Notes under the pieces: model-generated | What the model saw: the letters and a program-made list of their open reading frames with translations, nothing else | What the model was told of the DNA's origin: nothing | Databases searched by the model: none | Part shown: positions 23,051 to 34,879 of the stretch, piece after piece | Position numbering within the stretch: position 1 is the first letter of the stretch | Layout of the letters: each line of letters begins with the position of its first letter | Program-made: the position numbers and the translations under genes | Assembly (NCBI GenBank): GCA_013368315.1 | Contig: JAACJM010000011.1 | Location: 496,001-560,000 of the forward strand | Length of the DNA stretch: 64,000 nt | Origin: Tetrapyrgos nigripes | Lineage: Eukaryota > Basidiomycota > Agaricomycetes > Agaricales > Campanellaceae | Reading direction: 5' to 3'

Positions 23051-24381
23051 GGGTGATTGTGGGCGGAGAGGAAGCCCTGTGACGTACGTAAAGCAAGGAG
23101 GTAGTGTTACTAGACCATAAATTGTATGACCGAAAATCGAGTGTATGATCAAAATACCGGTAAAGGTCTTCATGCCCCTAACATTTCAGAATACATGCTC
23201 ATTTTCTAGAGTTTGTATGTTGAATCAGTTGTACTCTGCATTTATTCTCCGTCGTTACCCTTGTCTTGCTGTTGTGGCTCTCGCAATAATTGGTAGATGG
23301 TAGCATAGCGTTGTCTAGTGTAGTTCGAATAATAATAGAATTACCGTCAAAGAACTAGTATTTACCTAGATGCCTTACGAGCGTACTAGTAAGTAGAGCG
23401 AGTCAATACGTACTAATAGCTAGCATACGAATACAGAGCGAATCTATATATAAGTACGTAGTAATGATCAGAGCGCGTCGATGATCGATACCTTGAGAGT
23501 TTAGGCAAGTAAGAACAGATGCCAGTGGATTCTCAAGCGTAAGTACTTACATTTTATATCTACTTGGTTAGATATACGAATACAGAGCGAATCTATGTAT
23601 AAGTACGTAGTAATGATCTGAGCGCGTCAATGATCGATACCTTGAAGAAGGCAATTCTCAGTGAGAGTTTAGGCAAGTAAGAACAGATGGATTCTGAGTC
23701 TCAAGCGTAAGTACTTACATCTTATATCTACTTGCTTAGATATACGAGAAGCTTCTATGTAGTTCCATATTGTACAAGTAAGTACAAGTATTTACAGTTG
23801 TACTCATCGAACCTTAACCTTCGACACACATTTGTATCTGGTCTTTGAAGTGGGACACCAATTGAGACCATGAAATGCCTTGTCAGCCCAAATCTTGGTG
23901 TATCTTTCAATCCCTAGGATCGGAAAAGAATTAGTATCATTCAGAAGTTTTAAAGGATGAGCCAAGATCAAGTATCATGAGTATTCGGATATTCAAAGCC
24001 GACTCGAGTCTGAGTATGACTGTAATTGAAGTATGACCATAATTGAAGTATAAGGCTGTAACTCATGTCCAGCCACGCAAACCTTGCAACAATAATCAAT
24101 ATGCATGCATGTAATCAATACTTTGCTACCAGCTGCTGTGAGTCCCCAATATCCAAAAATTTGGCATTGGAGTATGACCAAAATGTGAGTATGACAGAAA
24201 TTCGATTGAGTATGACTGTAAATCGCGTCCAGCCATGAGACAACCATCCACGTGTGCCAGACTGTAGTCAACGCTTTGCCATCATCATCTGTCCCCCAAC
24301 AAAAAAAATTGCAATACCTTGTCCGTAGCGTTCCTCCAGTTCCAGGGTTTGCTGCTTACCAGGAAACATTTTACAGCCTCC
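23051..24381. other. Intergenic, no gene; contains tandem and dispersed repeats
   Basis: It holds a 150-180-bp tandem duplication (23422-23752). At 24005-24240 there is a block of repeated GAGTATGAC and GTCCAGCCA words in two half-copies (TGTAACTCATGTCCAGCCA and TGTAAATCGCGTCCAGCCA), probably a degraded short element. No coding evidence. Confidence 0.45.
23422..23752. repeat. Tandem duplication, about 150 and 180 bp
   Basis: Both copies run from ATACGAATACAGAGCGAATC, through AAGTACGTAGTAATGATC and TGATCGATACCTTGA, to GTAAGTACTTACAT and TTATATCTACTTG. Copy 2 has an extra stretch (AAGAAGGCAATTCTCAGT), which accounts for most of the length difference. Confidence 0.8.
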
Positions 24382-24846
24382 ATGCCTCGTCAGGGACCGC
24401 CGTTCAAGCTTACGCCTTATGGAAAGAAGAAGCTCACAGGTCTCAGGCCTGGCCTCTTCAAGCTTCACACCGTTCAAAGAAACCCTTCCGTTTATCAATT
24501 CGCCAGGTCATATTACAACTCGAGGATGACGAAGGAGCCTGACGACTTTGTCAAGTATTGGTCCGGTCCACATGGTGCTATTACCAAAAAGCAGCTCGAA
24601 ACCTTTCAAGCTAAGCTCCAACATGTGCATATTATTCGTCCTCATCTAAAGCTTTTCCTAATGAGGGATCATTCACAGATTATGGGGCATTTTCTATATT
24701 ATCTCAGATGGGCAAAAGATCCTAATCCACGCTTCACGTATTTTGTGGCTAACTGTGACGAAGGCTGCGATTTTGACGAGCTCGTCAAGAGGGACCGGGA
24801 ATGGCTGATCGAGCATGGGGAACATATCTTAGCTACAGCCAAATAG
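24382..24846 (+). CDS. Hypothetical 154-aa basic protein, single exon
   Basis: An uninterrupted frame begins MPRQGPPFKLTPYGKKKLTG. It continues with alternating basic and aromatic residues (PSVYQFARSYYNSRM, HIIRPHLKLFLMRDHSQIMG) and ends EWLIEHGEHILATAK. The start at 24382 is preferred because upstream codons read through a likely 5' untranslated segment. A longer frame could start at 24319. No membrane segment, signal peptide or recognisable domain. The composition is protein-like (few rare residues, amphipathic helices near the end). Function unknown. It lies upstream of another small plus-strand gene at 25083. Confidence 0.5.
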   Translation: MPRQGPPFKLTPYGKKKLTGLRPGLFKLHTVQRNPSVYQFARSYYNSRMTKEPDDFVKYWSGPHGAITKKQLETFQAKLQHVHIIRPHLKLFLMRDHSQIMGHFLYYLRWAKDPNPRFTYFVANCDEGCDFDELVKRDREWLIEHGEHILATAK

Positions 24847-25082
24847 TATTGACATCCTGTAGTGCCGTCTGTAACTAATTTCAATCTCAGCTAGCCCAAC
24901 TGTACAGTTATAGATCTAAGCTTTTTACGACTAGACCCTGTCACAAAAAAGTGTCAGCCTACCTCTTCCATAAACACTCCCGTCCTTCCTTCAAGTTGCG
25001 AGGTATGTACTCGACTGCTGCCAACTGCATGCCACTCTGACGTCCTTTGTTGGTCCTTTCCCAGCCTTATTCATTATTTCAT

Positions 25083-25784
25083 ATGTCGGTATGTCAGGAT
25101 TTTAGTTGCCGGTGATCGAGGTTGCTGACTTACCGGTGCCGGTCATTCAATACAGATCCAATCATGGAATGATCCACCTTTGGCAGAACGGAAAAACCTT
25201 TGGGGCCGGTGGGACAGCCGCCATTTCCGTTCCTTTCTTCTGGAATTCGGTACACCAAGCTATCCTGCAGCAGCTGCAGCTGGAGAAGAAGAAAAAGAAA
25301 AATTTCTGGACACCTTTACAAAGGCATGGATCCATCGCTTCCTTACCGATTGCATTCCGGGTACCCCGGACCAACTCTTATTCAACTGCCAAGGCTCTGT
25401 TCAAAAGGTCGAGGAGCTAATTGCAGCAGAACTTCAGTCGGCTGAGGCTGTTGTTAGGTTCCTGGAGGTACGTCGTTTGTCATACTCTTTTATGATTAAT
25501 CTCATATTAGGCCATTGCAGCACCTTTGTGAATCTCTTGACTTCAATGTTACTCGTGGCCATGTTCGTTCCATCCAGCGACCCTGGTTGGATGAACTGCA
25601 ACGGGCTCTCAATGTCTATGACACTGAGTTCTCATGCATGGTCACTGACAGTATTTCAGCCGAAGTTCTCATCAATGGTCCCTCCTATACTTGCTTTAGC
25701 TATCGTTCTACCCAGCAACTGCAGTATGGGTACATCTTTCCTTGGACGTATCTGGAGATTTTTGCGGATGTCATGGACGACTAG
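25083..25784 (+). CDS. Hypothetical 193-aa protein, three exons
   Basis: A tiny first exon (ATG TCG, 25083-25088) joins 25156-25467 and then 25521-25784 across GT-AG introns of 67 and 53 bp, all in phase 0. The protein starts MSIQSWNDPPLAERKNLWGR. It contains SFLLEFGTPSYPAAAAAGEE and helix-rich segments (FLDTFTKAWIHRFLTDC, VEELIAAELQSAEAVVRFLE), and ends YIFPWTYLEIFADVMDD. I do not recognise a family. The two-codon exon is an inference. An alternative is a start inside exon 2, which lacks an in-frame ATG until late, so the small exon is favoured. Confidence 0.5.
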
Positions 25785-26215
25785 GAGCTAAGGGAGGTAC
25801 GTATACATTTTTGCTGTCTCCTCTGCTGCTAGCTGACGTGTGCATCAGTTTTTCGATCTCTCCGACGCCCTCCTGTAGTGTCCCAGCCATGTATAATTGT
25901 CAATTCTTTGTATTTCCATCCTATTTACGTCTGAACGAAAATTTCTTGCTATTTCTGCTGTCCGTTTATCCTCGCTGGATGGGGAGTGCGCCTCTGGGCG
26001 AACGAAATCCCCTACCATTTTTGAGAGTGAGCATCCGGGCGAATTACATTCCCACCTCCAACCGAAGAGAGGGGAGGGAATGGGCAGCCGAGTGACATCA
26101 TGCCTCTGTGGCTGAGCGCGGTTTTAAAAATTTGAGGGGTGCCAAACGATGCCGAGCGCTGTTGTAAATTCTTCACGATCAGCTCCGAAATACTTAGAAT
26201 GTTCTTTTGCTTTCT
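25785..26215. other. Intergenic, nothing recognised
   Basis: Short frames only. It lies between a small hypothetical gene and the HAM1-like remnant. Confidence 0.4.
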
Positions 26216-27105
26216 ATGACTCTACGCCGGCTGCAAGTCGATGTTCCTACAATGAAGTTTTCGCTGGTGAGTGCCATTATCTTTTTTCCTGCAGGGACTA
26301 ATTCCCGACTCCGTTTGCTTCAGGTTTTCAACGACAGAATCGCCAAAGTCTCGGATACACCCAGCAGGATATCCTCAAAGGCCCAAGAGTCTTTTTACCG
26401 GGTATGTGATTCCCTACCTTCGATTTCACGCGCTTATAGCTCACATTCCCTAACCTGCAGATGTGCGATCGCGCTCAAAACGACCAATCATATCAACAAT
26501 CTCTCTCCATCTTCTTTGACACCGTCCAGAAGTGGATTAATCGCGGATTTACTGCTGCATCCAATGTCGCAGAGTCTACCCATGTCTCCACTTCTCCTAG
26601 TCCAACACCCCTCTCTCTTCACTCATCGAGGACCCAACTGCTGAGAAACACATCTCCAAAGCTGTTGATGGTTTCCAAACATTGATTGAGCGTCTCTCAC
26701 ATGCTTCTCCCGACAAACTCATTACCTCAGCCCACAACTGCGTCTTCAACATCTGGGAAGACCAGGACGTTCGCACCTGGTTGGATGAATTTTTCGCTTA
26801 CCTCCAAAAGTCCATCACAGAATCTGGCTGCACCCGTTCTGACAAGACTAAGGCTGCTCGCAAAGACCTCAAAGCTCGCTGATATCCTTGGCTCAGCTAT
26901 GGAGCAAGCCAGTTGGTTCTGGCAAGATATCTTCAAGGTGTACATCCCTTGGGCTATCGAGCAACTCAAGGATATCCCTATTCCCAGGTATGTTTTTCGT
27001 CGCTACGTTTCTTTGACATGTACTCATCCTTTGACTCTAGAACGGAATTCAAGGACGAAACATCTGAACTTGTCCTCGAAAACCCTATGCCCAGTCATCA
27101 GTAAA
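26216..27105 (+). pseudogene. HAM1-like protein, 5' portion (broken)
   Basis: Segments match the order of the fungal HAM1-like (hyphal anastomosis) family. First QQSLSIFFDTVQKWINRGF, then in another frame SLIEDPTAEKHISKAVDGFQ and TLIERLSHASPDKLITSAHN. Next NIWEDQDVRTWLDEFFAYLQ, then in a third frame AMEQASWFWQDIFKVYIPWA and IEQLKDIPIPR. An intron (26991-27042) follows, then TEFKDETSELVLEN. Two frame changes (about 26620 and 26880) and a TGA at 26880 make it non-functional, and part of the middle is missing. Homology stops at about 27105. The rest of the gene resumes at 29018 after a 1.9-kb intrusion. The family is thought to bind lipid and act in hyphal fusion, which is known from relatives and not from this copy. 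Confidence 0.65.
26991..27105 (+). repeat. Duplicated HAM1-like intron-exon segment, copy 1
   Basis: About 105 bp (GTATGTTTTTCGTCGCTACG, through ACATGTACTCATCCTTTGAC, to CTTGTCCTCGAAAAC). It recurs at 29018-29120 with about 90-95% identity, and the two copies bracket the 1.9-kb intrusion. Confidence 0.85.
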
Positions 27106-29017
27106 ATTAGAGTTGTATATTTGGCGTTCCACTGTGTGGATTATACCCGGGAATACAAATGTCCGGCTGTGTTCCACGACCCCCGAGTGCATTTCTGGCA
27201 CACGCAAATATACCAGAATATACCTCCATCATACCTACAGTCCTCTCAGATTATATGCTCGTTCACACCACGTCATGCTCAGATATGCCACCTTTTGCAA
27301 TGCTAATCGTTGGAATGAATACATATTAAAAAATCAACAAAAATTTCATGTATTGTGCAGGAGCGACCTAAGTACACTACAAACTCGTAACTACTTCTAA
27401 CACTCGCTATCCTGCAACCTCAGTACCTCTCACACAACCGTGCAGCAACACCTACAAAACAACCCAAATTTAGCATGGGAATAGTATTGCAGAAGCTACG
27501 ATACGCACCTAGCAACAGTCTAAAAGGCACCTGAAAGAACGAGAAAATACTGACTGGCACGTACTTACATATGTACCTGCCCCCCATCTACAGTCCTACT
27601 CCCTGCCACGGAGAAATGAAATTTGGAACGAAACGATGAAACCTGGTACTATGTAGTGAGCACAAGTAATACAGGAAGAATATATAATCACGTACCAAGT
27701 GCATCAGCCATCGGTGGTCCAGAGACAAAAAGGGGGCAGTCATAGGAGAGCGGAGACCAGACGATGGAGGGAAGCAAGGAATTGCCAACGTGACATTAAC
27801 GGGGTCATTAGCCAAGTGAAGTCTTGAGAAGAAGGAAGAAGATACCGGCACGTACTGATGTATGTACCCGCCCCCGTCTACAGTCCTATTCCCTGCCACG
27901 TAGAGATGAAATTTGGGACGAAACCTTGAAGACGAAACCTGGTATGTAGTGAGTACAAGTAATACAAGAAGAATATATAATTACCTATCAAGTGCGTTGG
28001 CCGTTGGTGGTCTAGAGAGACAAAAGGGGCAGTCATAGGGGGCCCGGGGGGTCACGGAAGCCAGACGATGGAGGAGGGAAGCAAGGAGTTGTCGACGTGA
28101 CATTTCGTTTAAGTCCCATCAATTGTTACCAAGGGTTTGATGGTGGCTTGGAACTATACAGTTTCATGTTGCCGGTCTGCGGCGCCAAGCTGACCTTCAT
28201 TTTGAGTCTGTATAATGGAAATACAATGTGTATATTCGGGGGCGGGGCTCGGTTGGTATGACAGTGTATGACAGTGATGCCAATACACCGGATCAAGGGG
28301 GTGTCACGTGGTAGCATTTCTATATAGGGGTGGTCCACTGATTAGTTAGTCCGAGCCGGGGCCTGTTAAAAATTTTTTGGAGGGTACCCTCACAGTAGCA
28401 TCGAACCCACTTCTACCTCGTACGGACACCTCCTCAAGGTCGCTCAGGCATATTAAAGACTGTCTAGAACTGGCTGACGAGTCCATGCTCGAGTCGAGAG
28501 CGAGGAGATCGAAGCCAGTCAAGATGTCATATGCTGCAAAAAAAAAAGGCTGCAGCACGAGATGGGTGAGTCGGTATTTTAAATGGTGCTGATGTAGTGC
28601 TAACACTTTATCTCTAGTATCATCTGAGTTGTGTAGGACTCGCACAGTCCATTGGAAATTGGATGTGGGAGGCATGCGAAGGGGAAAATGAGCTGTCCAA
28701 GAAAGAAAGCGCAGGAATGAGTAGAAGTTGAGTAGAGGTAGAATATTTGGTACACACTAGGGGTATCTACAGTCTAAATAATGGGCATCCTTCATGGTGG
28801 GACACCAGCAAGACACCAGCAGGATGCCACAGTGACGCAGTGGCTCCGTGGCTGTACCTTCCATATATAGTATAATTTGATTATATAATCAATGACGTAG
28901 TTAGTTAGTCTCGATGGCAAGGCCTTAAAAATTTTTCCGACCCTATATGCCTCTACAAAAATTTGACACCCCCTTGCACCGGATATACCGAATATAGATC
29001 TCCAGTTTTACTGATGC
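27106..29017. other. Intrusion between two halves of the HAM1-like gene
   Basis: No gene. It contains a 240-255-bp tandem duplication (27555-28102). Two diverged copies of a GTTAGTTAGTC...GGCCTTAAAAATTTTT word lie near 28340-28375 and 28898-28940. No transposon ends with a target duplication were found, so its origin is open. Confidence 0.45.
27555..28102. repeat. Tandem duplication, about 240-255 bp x 2
   Basis: Copies at about 27555-27794 and 27847-28102 share GTCTACAGTCCTA-TCCCTG, GAGATGAAATTTGG, AGAAGAATATATAAT, CAGTCATAG, CAGACGATGGAGG and AACGTGACATT-like words. Identity is roughly 80-85%, so it is old. Confidence 0.8.
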
Positions 29018-29978
29018 AGGTATATTTTTCGTCACTACGTTTCTCTGACATGTACTCATCCTTTGACTGTAGAACAGAATTCAAGGACAAAACATCCGAA
29101 CTTGTCCTCGAAAACCTGGATGTCTCCTCAGTCAACCTTCTTCCTTCCCACGTTTACATCTGCAACATCACCGATGTTGGCGTCATTGCCCCAGCCTCCA
29201 AGACCCAGGTGGGCAACCCGAGCCGTATCCATGCTCAGGCCATCCAACTGTCTCTCAAAGATATCTCGTTCTAATACAAGGACAAATCCACTACCTTCGC
29301 TCCTGGAGAGTTCACCGGTCTCCTCTCTCTCACTCTTCCTCCAAAGGGTATCAGCATTGACCTTAAACTTCGTCTCATCCCTGCGTCTGCCGTGACTACC
29401 GTCGTACCCATTGTTTCTTCCGCCACCAAAACCTCTCATCAATGACCAACCAAGCTGCCCCTACACCCACAACCAGATCCATTACTATCCCTCAACGTGA
29501 CTACTACAAATCTTTTCATGTCATTGAACAACTCTCCGTCAAAATCGCTGATGATGCCCATCTTGAGATTAAGTAGTCTAATCATCAGATCTTCGTCAAT
29601 GCTTTCAAACCAATCTTCACAACTCAGTTCAAAGACGCTATGGAGTGTGTTATCCACCCCCAGTTGCAGACTCTCATTGTGAGTGCTGATGGATTCGGCA
29701 AAGTCTGGAAAGATGGCCTTGAGTCTCTTCGTCATTCAGATGTCAAGACCAAGTTCAGGGTAACAGATACCAGCCTCATTGTCGAGGAGAAAAAAAGCAA
29801 CTTGGAAACTGGCGAAGGCTCGGAACGGCCTAGCGCAGCGCTGGCTATCGGAGCCAAACAACAAATCTTGAGTGGAGAGAAGAGTGGACCAAGTGAAACT
29901 GCGAGTGAGAGTTTGGGCGACTACAGCACCATGAAGAAAGCTGAATGGGAAGTGGAGGAAGATGGTGATCACTGGTAA
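29018..29978 (+). pseudogene. HAM1-like protein, 3' portion (broken)
   Basis: It starts with the duplicated intron, then TEFKDKTSELVLENLDVSSV and NLLPSHVYICNITDVGVIAP. Next come HAQAIQLSLKDISF, a TAA (probably from CAA) at about 29271, APGEFTGLLSLTLPPKGISI and DLKLRLIPAS. In a shifted frame it continues EQLSVKIADDAHLEIK, TAG, SNHQIFVNAFKPIFTTQFKD. It ends in a Ser/Glu-rich tail that stops at 29976-29978. Together with 26216-27105 this reconstructs the gene order of a HAM1-like protein. Stops at CAA/CAG codons are consistent with C-to-T change. No selection is expected on either piece. Confidence 0.65.
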
Positions 29979-30119
29979 CCTGTTTTAGATACATGCATCT
30001 CTGTAAATATCCAGTAAAGATTTTTCTCTGTATATATATACCAGTACATACTCATAAAACAAAATTTCCTTATACTCTTTCGAACCAAAGTCACATGATG
30101 CTTTCTCTCTTTGCTATTG

Positions 30120-33100
30120 ATGTCAACGTACCTGAACAAACGGCGGCGTGCTCGTGTCCCTCTCAACGCTAATGCCAGGACTCTGGGGGACATTGATGAC
30201 CCTCAACCAACTTCCACACCACAAAACACCTCTGTTCACGTCATTCATACCGACTATTCCAACGTATCACAGCCGCAGAGACATGTGGTTCCCATCGTCC
30301 TTCCCCAAGACAGTGATACTGTCACCAAACTTCCTGCTAGTACTACCGATTCATTGGAAGAAGATCCTCAACTTGGCCCAGAATTTAATTTTCCTGAGGA
30401 ACTCCTGGCTGCAGACGAGGATTGGGATGATGGTGAAGCCAATGATGAGATCAAGCAAGAGCAAGAAGTTAGCGTGACCAGAAAAAACAAACGACAGACT
30501 GGTGGGGTGAGTGCAAAATTTTTTCTGGTCCACATCTATACTTATGTATGGCCTTTTTAGGATCCCGTTCTTCGAAAGTGGGCAGCTTCCTATGTTGACG
30601 CCTATCTGGCTGGTCGGCATTATGCCATCAACCAAGTTTGTTGCGCAGGATGCTCTGACTCTGCGAAGTACCGCTGTCTTGGCTGCGAGGATTCCCAACT
30701 ATGGTGTAGGGCATGCATGCTGGAAAACCATGCAAATTTACCATTTCATTGGATTCAGGTATGTTATCTTAGCTATTCAACATTGAACATCTCAACTTAG
30801 CTTGCCTAGGAATGGACAGGTCTATTCTTTCAACAGATGTCACTTCATTTGTTAGGGTTTTCTCTCAGCCTTGGTCATCAAACGGCTGAAATGTGCATTT
30901 GCTCCTCTACAGCTACCAATACCGAACTCACAGTCCTTGACACGACGGGCGTCCATCGTATGAATGTCAAGTTTTGCACTTGCCCTCAAGCACAAGCCAC
31001 CTATCATCAGCTTCTGCGCTCACAACTCTTTCCAGCCACCCATGAGCAACCACGCACTGTGGCAACCTTTCGGTTGCTGGAGCAATTTCACCTTCTTAGC
31101 TTTGTATCCAAAGTTTCAGCTCGGGAGTACTACATGTTCCTTGAGCACATCTCTGACAACACAACATCCTGCAACATCCAGGTGAGTTTCTTAGTACTTT
31201 GTTCATAGTCCAGCTTGCTAATTTGATAACATAGGACCGTTACTGGGAGCTCCTCCGAATGGCACGTGAATGGAGACTCCTCAAGACGCAGAAGCGACAC
31301 GGGAGAGGACATGACCTCTTGGGTTATCTAAGGACACAGGAGGGGCAATGTACTGTTTTATGTGCAGCTTGTCCCATCCCAGGTATATATCTACCAGCAG
31401 GTTGGAGGCAGACCCCAAATGTTGTAAGGTCAGTCAATTTGGGTTATCTATAATAAGCTTTCCAAAACGCGTTAATCTCCCATCCAGATGGCTTTATAGG
31501 GGCTTTCTGTGTATGGATGCCAACTTTCGTTGTGTCCGTCTTCGAGTTTCATCGGAAGAGGCTGACCCAGCCCTCAACAACGGTTCTGCCTATCTTGTCC
31601 ACCCTGACAAGGTCAAAGCTCATTTGGACGAGTTTGACCAGAAGATCCCTAACAACATTTCTACCTGCAGCAACCACAAGGCCCTTCTACTCGCTAGCAT
31701 GTGCTGAGATCCTGGTCTTGCTGCTACAGGCCTAGCAACAGTATACTGTTCTCATCATGACAGTAAACGTGCAGCTTCTTGCTGCAATCTCTACACTGGG
31801 AAACGGTAAGCTATCCAAATCTCCTCATCATGTTTTTACACTAATGGGAATTCTAGTTATGTCAATGTGGATCTGTGCCTCCTCAGTACCATACAACATA
31901 ATGCTGTCGAGGACTGGGTTGTCACGTATGATGTATGGTGCCAGTATGGCCAACACCTGGGGAAACGTCGGCTTTTGTATCCTGAAAACTTGTGTCCTCG
32001 ATATCTTGGAACATCCTTTCTCAGTCTTATCCCAAAATTCCACCTTCCAGCACACCAGCAGGAATGCTACCTCAGGTTTAACCTCAACTTCACTCCTTTC
32101 ATAGGACGGACTGATGGAGAAGGTGTTGAGAGGGGATGGTCGGTTACCAATGCCCTTGCTGCTAGCACAAAGGTGATGGGTCCGGGTTCACGACACGACC
32201 TTTTGGATGACCACTTTGGTTTCATAAACTGGAGAAAGCGAACAGCATTTCGTAAGTCCTCAGCATGTTGGTGTCTTATTTTGGCTAATGATTGCTCCAG
32301 CTAAGCAGTTCCTTGCATGGTCCAAGGAAGCCGCTGATGGGAGAGAGGAAGCCGTCAAGGCCTTTAGGACCTTTGATGCCGGTATCAAGGAGGAGCACAG
32401 GACTGCTTGGACAACAGCCATGGAGGATTGGGAGGGTGACCCTGAAAACCATGTCAACCCCTACGAACCAACAGTTAAACATAAGTGAAAATCTTGCATC
32501 TTTAGGGAGTGGGCAAAACTAATTCGGTCATTATCTCCAGCTGTCTCTTTCAACAAGGTTCGACTTCAATTGGCGGAGGCAGAAAGCTGGGAGTTACAGG
32601 CTTCATGCCTGTCAACCTCAGTCAGTGAAGCAGCATCAATCTCCTCTGTACTCGTAATGGGCATTGAGATCTGGGACCTCCAGTGAGCATATTGTCATTT
32701 TTTAGTATTCTCTGCTAATGCTAACGGTAACCATTTCAACAGAAGGAGACTTGCAAATGAGCTGGCGGGGATCTCTGAGTTATCCACCGATTGCTCCAAA
32801 AGCAAGATTTGGGAAAAGGCCAATAATCTTCGTCGCTGTATCGAGTCGTGGTGTGCTACGCAAGCTTTGCATTTCCCTTCCGCTGTCATTGTACGCCAAT
32901 GTTTGCACAACAAGAAAGCCCCTTCCTCAGCTGCCGACATCCCACTATTACTTCCCTCTGACCTTCTGCTGCATACCTCAATTCCTCCTTCCACTCTAAA
33001 GCTCCAATGGGAGCTAGAGTACTCCCTAGCTGAAGATACTCTGGAGGTCATATGTCTCAGACTGCTTCAACACACCTATCTCTACAAGTGGAAAGACCGC

Positions 33101-33798
33101 TATGCTCATGGCCAGAAAAGCAGTATGCGATCTTCGACTACAATTTCAAAGCTTCAAGACCACATCAACGATGCAGCCGTGAAGTACAGAACTTCTAGGA
33201 AGGTGCTCAGCTCACTAGCCCCATTTGTTGAAGCGGGTGGATGGGAAACCATTTTGCAGGAACTGAAGCCCGAGGACTTGCGTCCTCTTAACCGGGATGA
33301 CTTTGATCCTGTTGCAGAGGCCAAGCTGCTGAAGGATCCAACCACTCGGAGGGCGAAGGAACCTTCGTGGATTTGGTGTGTGCAGGGAGTGGACCAGGGA
33401 AGTGAAGGTGAGATGATGGATGGTGAGTCTGGGCTCATGATACTTTGGGCCGGTTTCATTACTGACATGATGCTTTAGCACTTAGGATTGGCTGGTGTAA
33501 GTCTCGGGCCTGAGCTCTCTGTTATCAAGAGGAGTGTCTTCTGCTCCAGGAGGAAATGAGGAGGGTTTTGGCGACTATGGAATACGAGGTGAAGCTTTGG
33601 TCTAGCCACGGTGATGTTGATGGTCTTAGCTCGCTGGCAGAGTTAGCAGAGGGGCGTAAAGCATACGCTGAGTATCAATGCGATGTACGTATGAAGATGA
33701 TGGGTGATTGTAAGACTAAGTGGGAGAAGCTCCTTCCCAATTTCCTCACTGGTGAAGGCACTATTAAACTTGATGATGAGACATTTGTATTTGTGTAG
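30120..33798 (+). pseudogene. KDZ-superfamily transposase with CxC2 cysteine cluster, two TGA stops
   Basis: A multi-exon gene: 30120-30506, 30561-30758, 30810-31181, 31235-31428, 31488-31805, 31857-32251, 32301-about 32477, and later exons to 33798. Exon 2 holds the CxC2 cysteines (CCAGCSDSAKYRCLGCEDSQ, LWCRACMLENH). Exon 3 has CICSSTATNTELTV and VHRMNVKFCTC. The KDZ core shows MDANFRCVRLRV, YVNVDLCLLS, WVVTYDVWCQYGQHL, IPKFHLPAHQQEC, GRTDGEGVERGWSVTN, MGPGSRHDLLDDHFG and INWRK. A C-terminal EECLLLQEEMRRVL segment is typical. Two in-frame TGA codons (31705 and 33511), each one C-to-T step from CGA, and a 21-nt intron near 32480 interrupt it. KDZ enzymes (Kyakuja, Dileera, Zisupton) are DDE-type cut-and-paste transposases. 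I could not find this element's ends. Confidence 0.85.
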
Positions 33799-34112
33799 CT
33801 TACAGTGTACAGTGTATGGTAGTTACAAGTATATGGTGATGTACAGGTACAGTAACGATGTGATTACTATTTTGGGACTGCGGTGATGTTGATGGTCTTA
33901 GCTCGCTGGCAGAGTTTGCGGAGGGGCGTAAAGCGTACGCTGAGTATCAATGTGATGTACATATGACTCCCAATTTCCTCACCGGTGAAGGCACTATTAA
34001 ACTTGATGATGAGACGTTTGTATTTGTGTAGCCTACAGTGTACAGTGTATGGTAGTTACAAGTATACGATGATGTACGGGTACAGTAACGATATGATTAC
34101 TATTTTGGGAAT
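33611..34112 (+). repeat. Tandem duplication of the KDZ gene 3' end and downstream flank
   Basis: 33611-33880 (last coding 190 bp plus 80 bp flank) is repeated at 33885-34112. The second copy lacks about 42 bp (the ATGATGGGTGATTGTAAGAC part) but keeps the final codons and TAG. The two are about 93-95% identical. Confidence 0.85.
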
Positions 34113-34259
34113 TCTTAGTAAGAATGCAATGCATGGACCTTGCCAATCCAGAGTCATGGACCTTGCCTGGTGCATGGCCTCATACTCCTTGAGACCTTGA
34201 GGCCTGAGTAAGCCATGAGCGTGGTGTGCCTATGGATAGCTATGGTTATTTTAGCGGTA

Positions 34260-34339
34260 GGCTTTATAAAAGTGCCGATGGTTGAACCATAGCTTTTATA
34301 AAACGTTTTGCATGGTTAAGCCATGGATTTTATAAAGCC
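34260..34339. repeat. Micro-palindrome, copy 2, with perfect 12-bp ends GGCTTTATAAAA
   Basis: 80 bp starting GGCTTTATAAAA and ending with its exact inverse. The inside has the palindromes ATGGTTGAACCAT and CATGGTTAAGCCATG around a central TTTTATAAAACG. It is the reverse-orientation relative of 3021-3108. Confidence 0.7.
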
Positions 34340-34879
34340 CCCGCGTCATGGGGTGGCATACAGCCTGTTGTTCGTCGTTCCAGACTATCTTCAGTCTTTC
34401 AGAACCATGCACCGAGTTCCTGGGTTTAATCTTATCAGATGCACTGCTGGCCTGTTTACACACTATTGACAGTAGAAGCCAACCACCTACTATGCAAGTA
34501 TAACGACGCATCCCGGAATAGTTTTGGGTATTAATTTCGCGTTCTTCACTGCTGAGATTGCTGGTAGGTTCCCCAATAGTAACTACTATTACTGTCTCTC
34601 CACTCATGCGAATATTAGTCGGCTTCAAGACTAAAAGCATTGCTGATGCTGCGAATACTCATCTCTTCTCTTACTCATTTACCAGTCCGAATTCTAATTC
34701 TCTATTTCCCTCACTATCTAAACAACATCGTCGCGTAGTATCTCTGCCATGCATGGAACATGCTCCAACTCCCTACTTCACCCTCCTCAAGTGACATCAC
34801 TTACGCTGCTGCATATGTGAGTCCCAAATCCAGTTTCCCTACCCTTTCTTCGCAGCAATAAGTCAACACGCCATCTCAC

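Noticed and set aside
3021..34339. One 31-kb composite (Starship-like) element bounded by the micro-palindromes
   Set aside because: There is no tyrosine recombinase gene at either end. The flanking units are complete short palindromes in themselves, and no target duplication was found.
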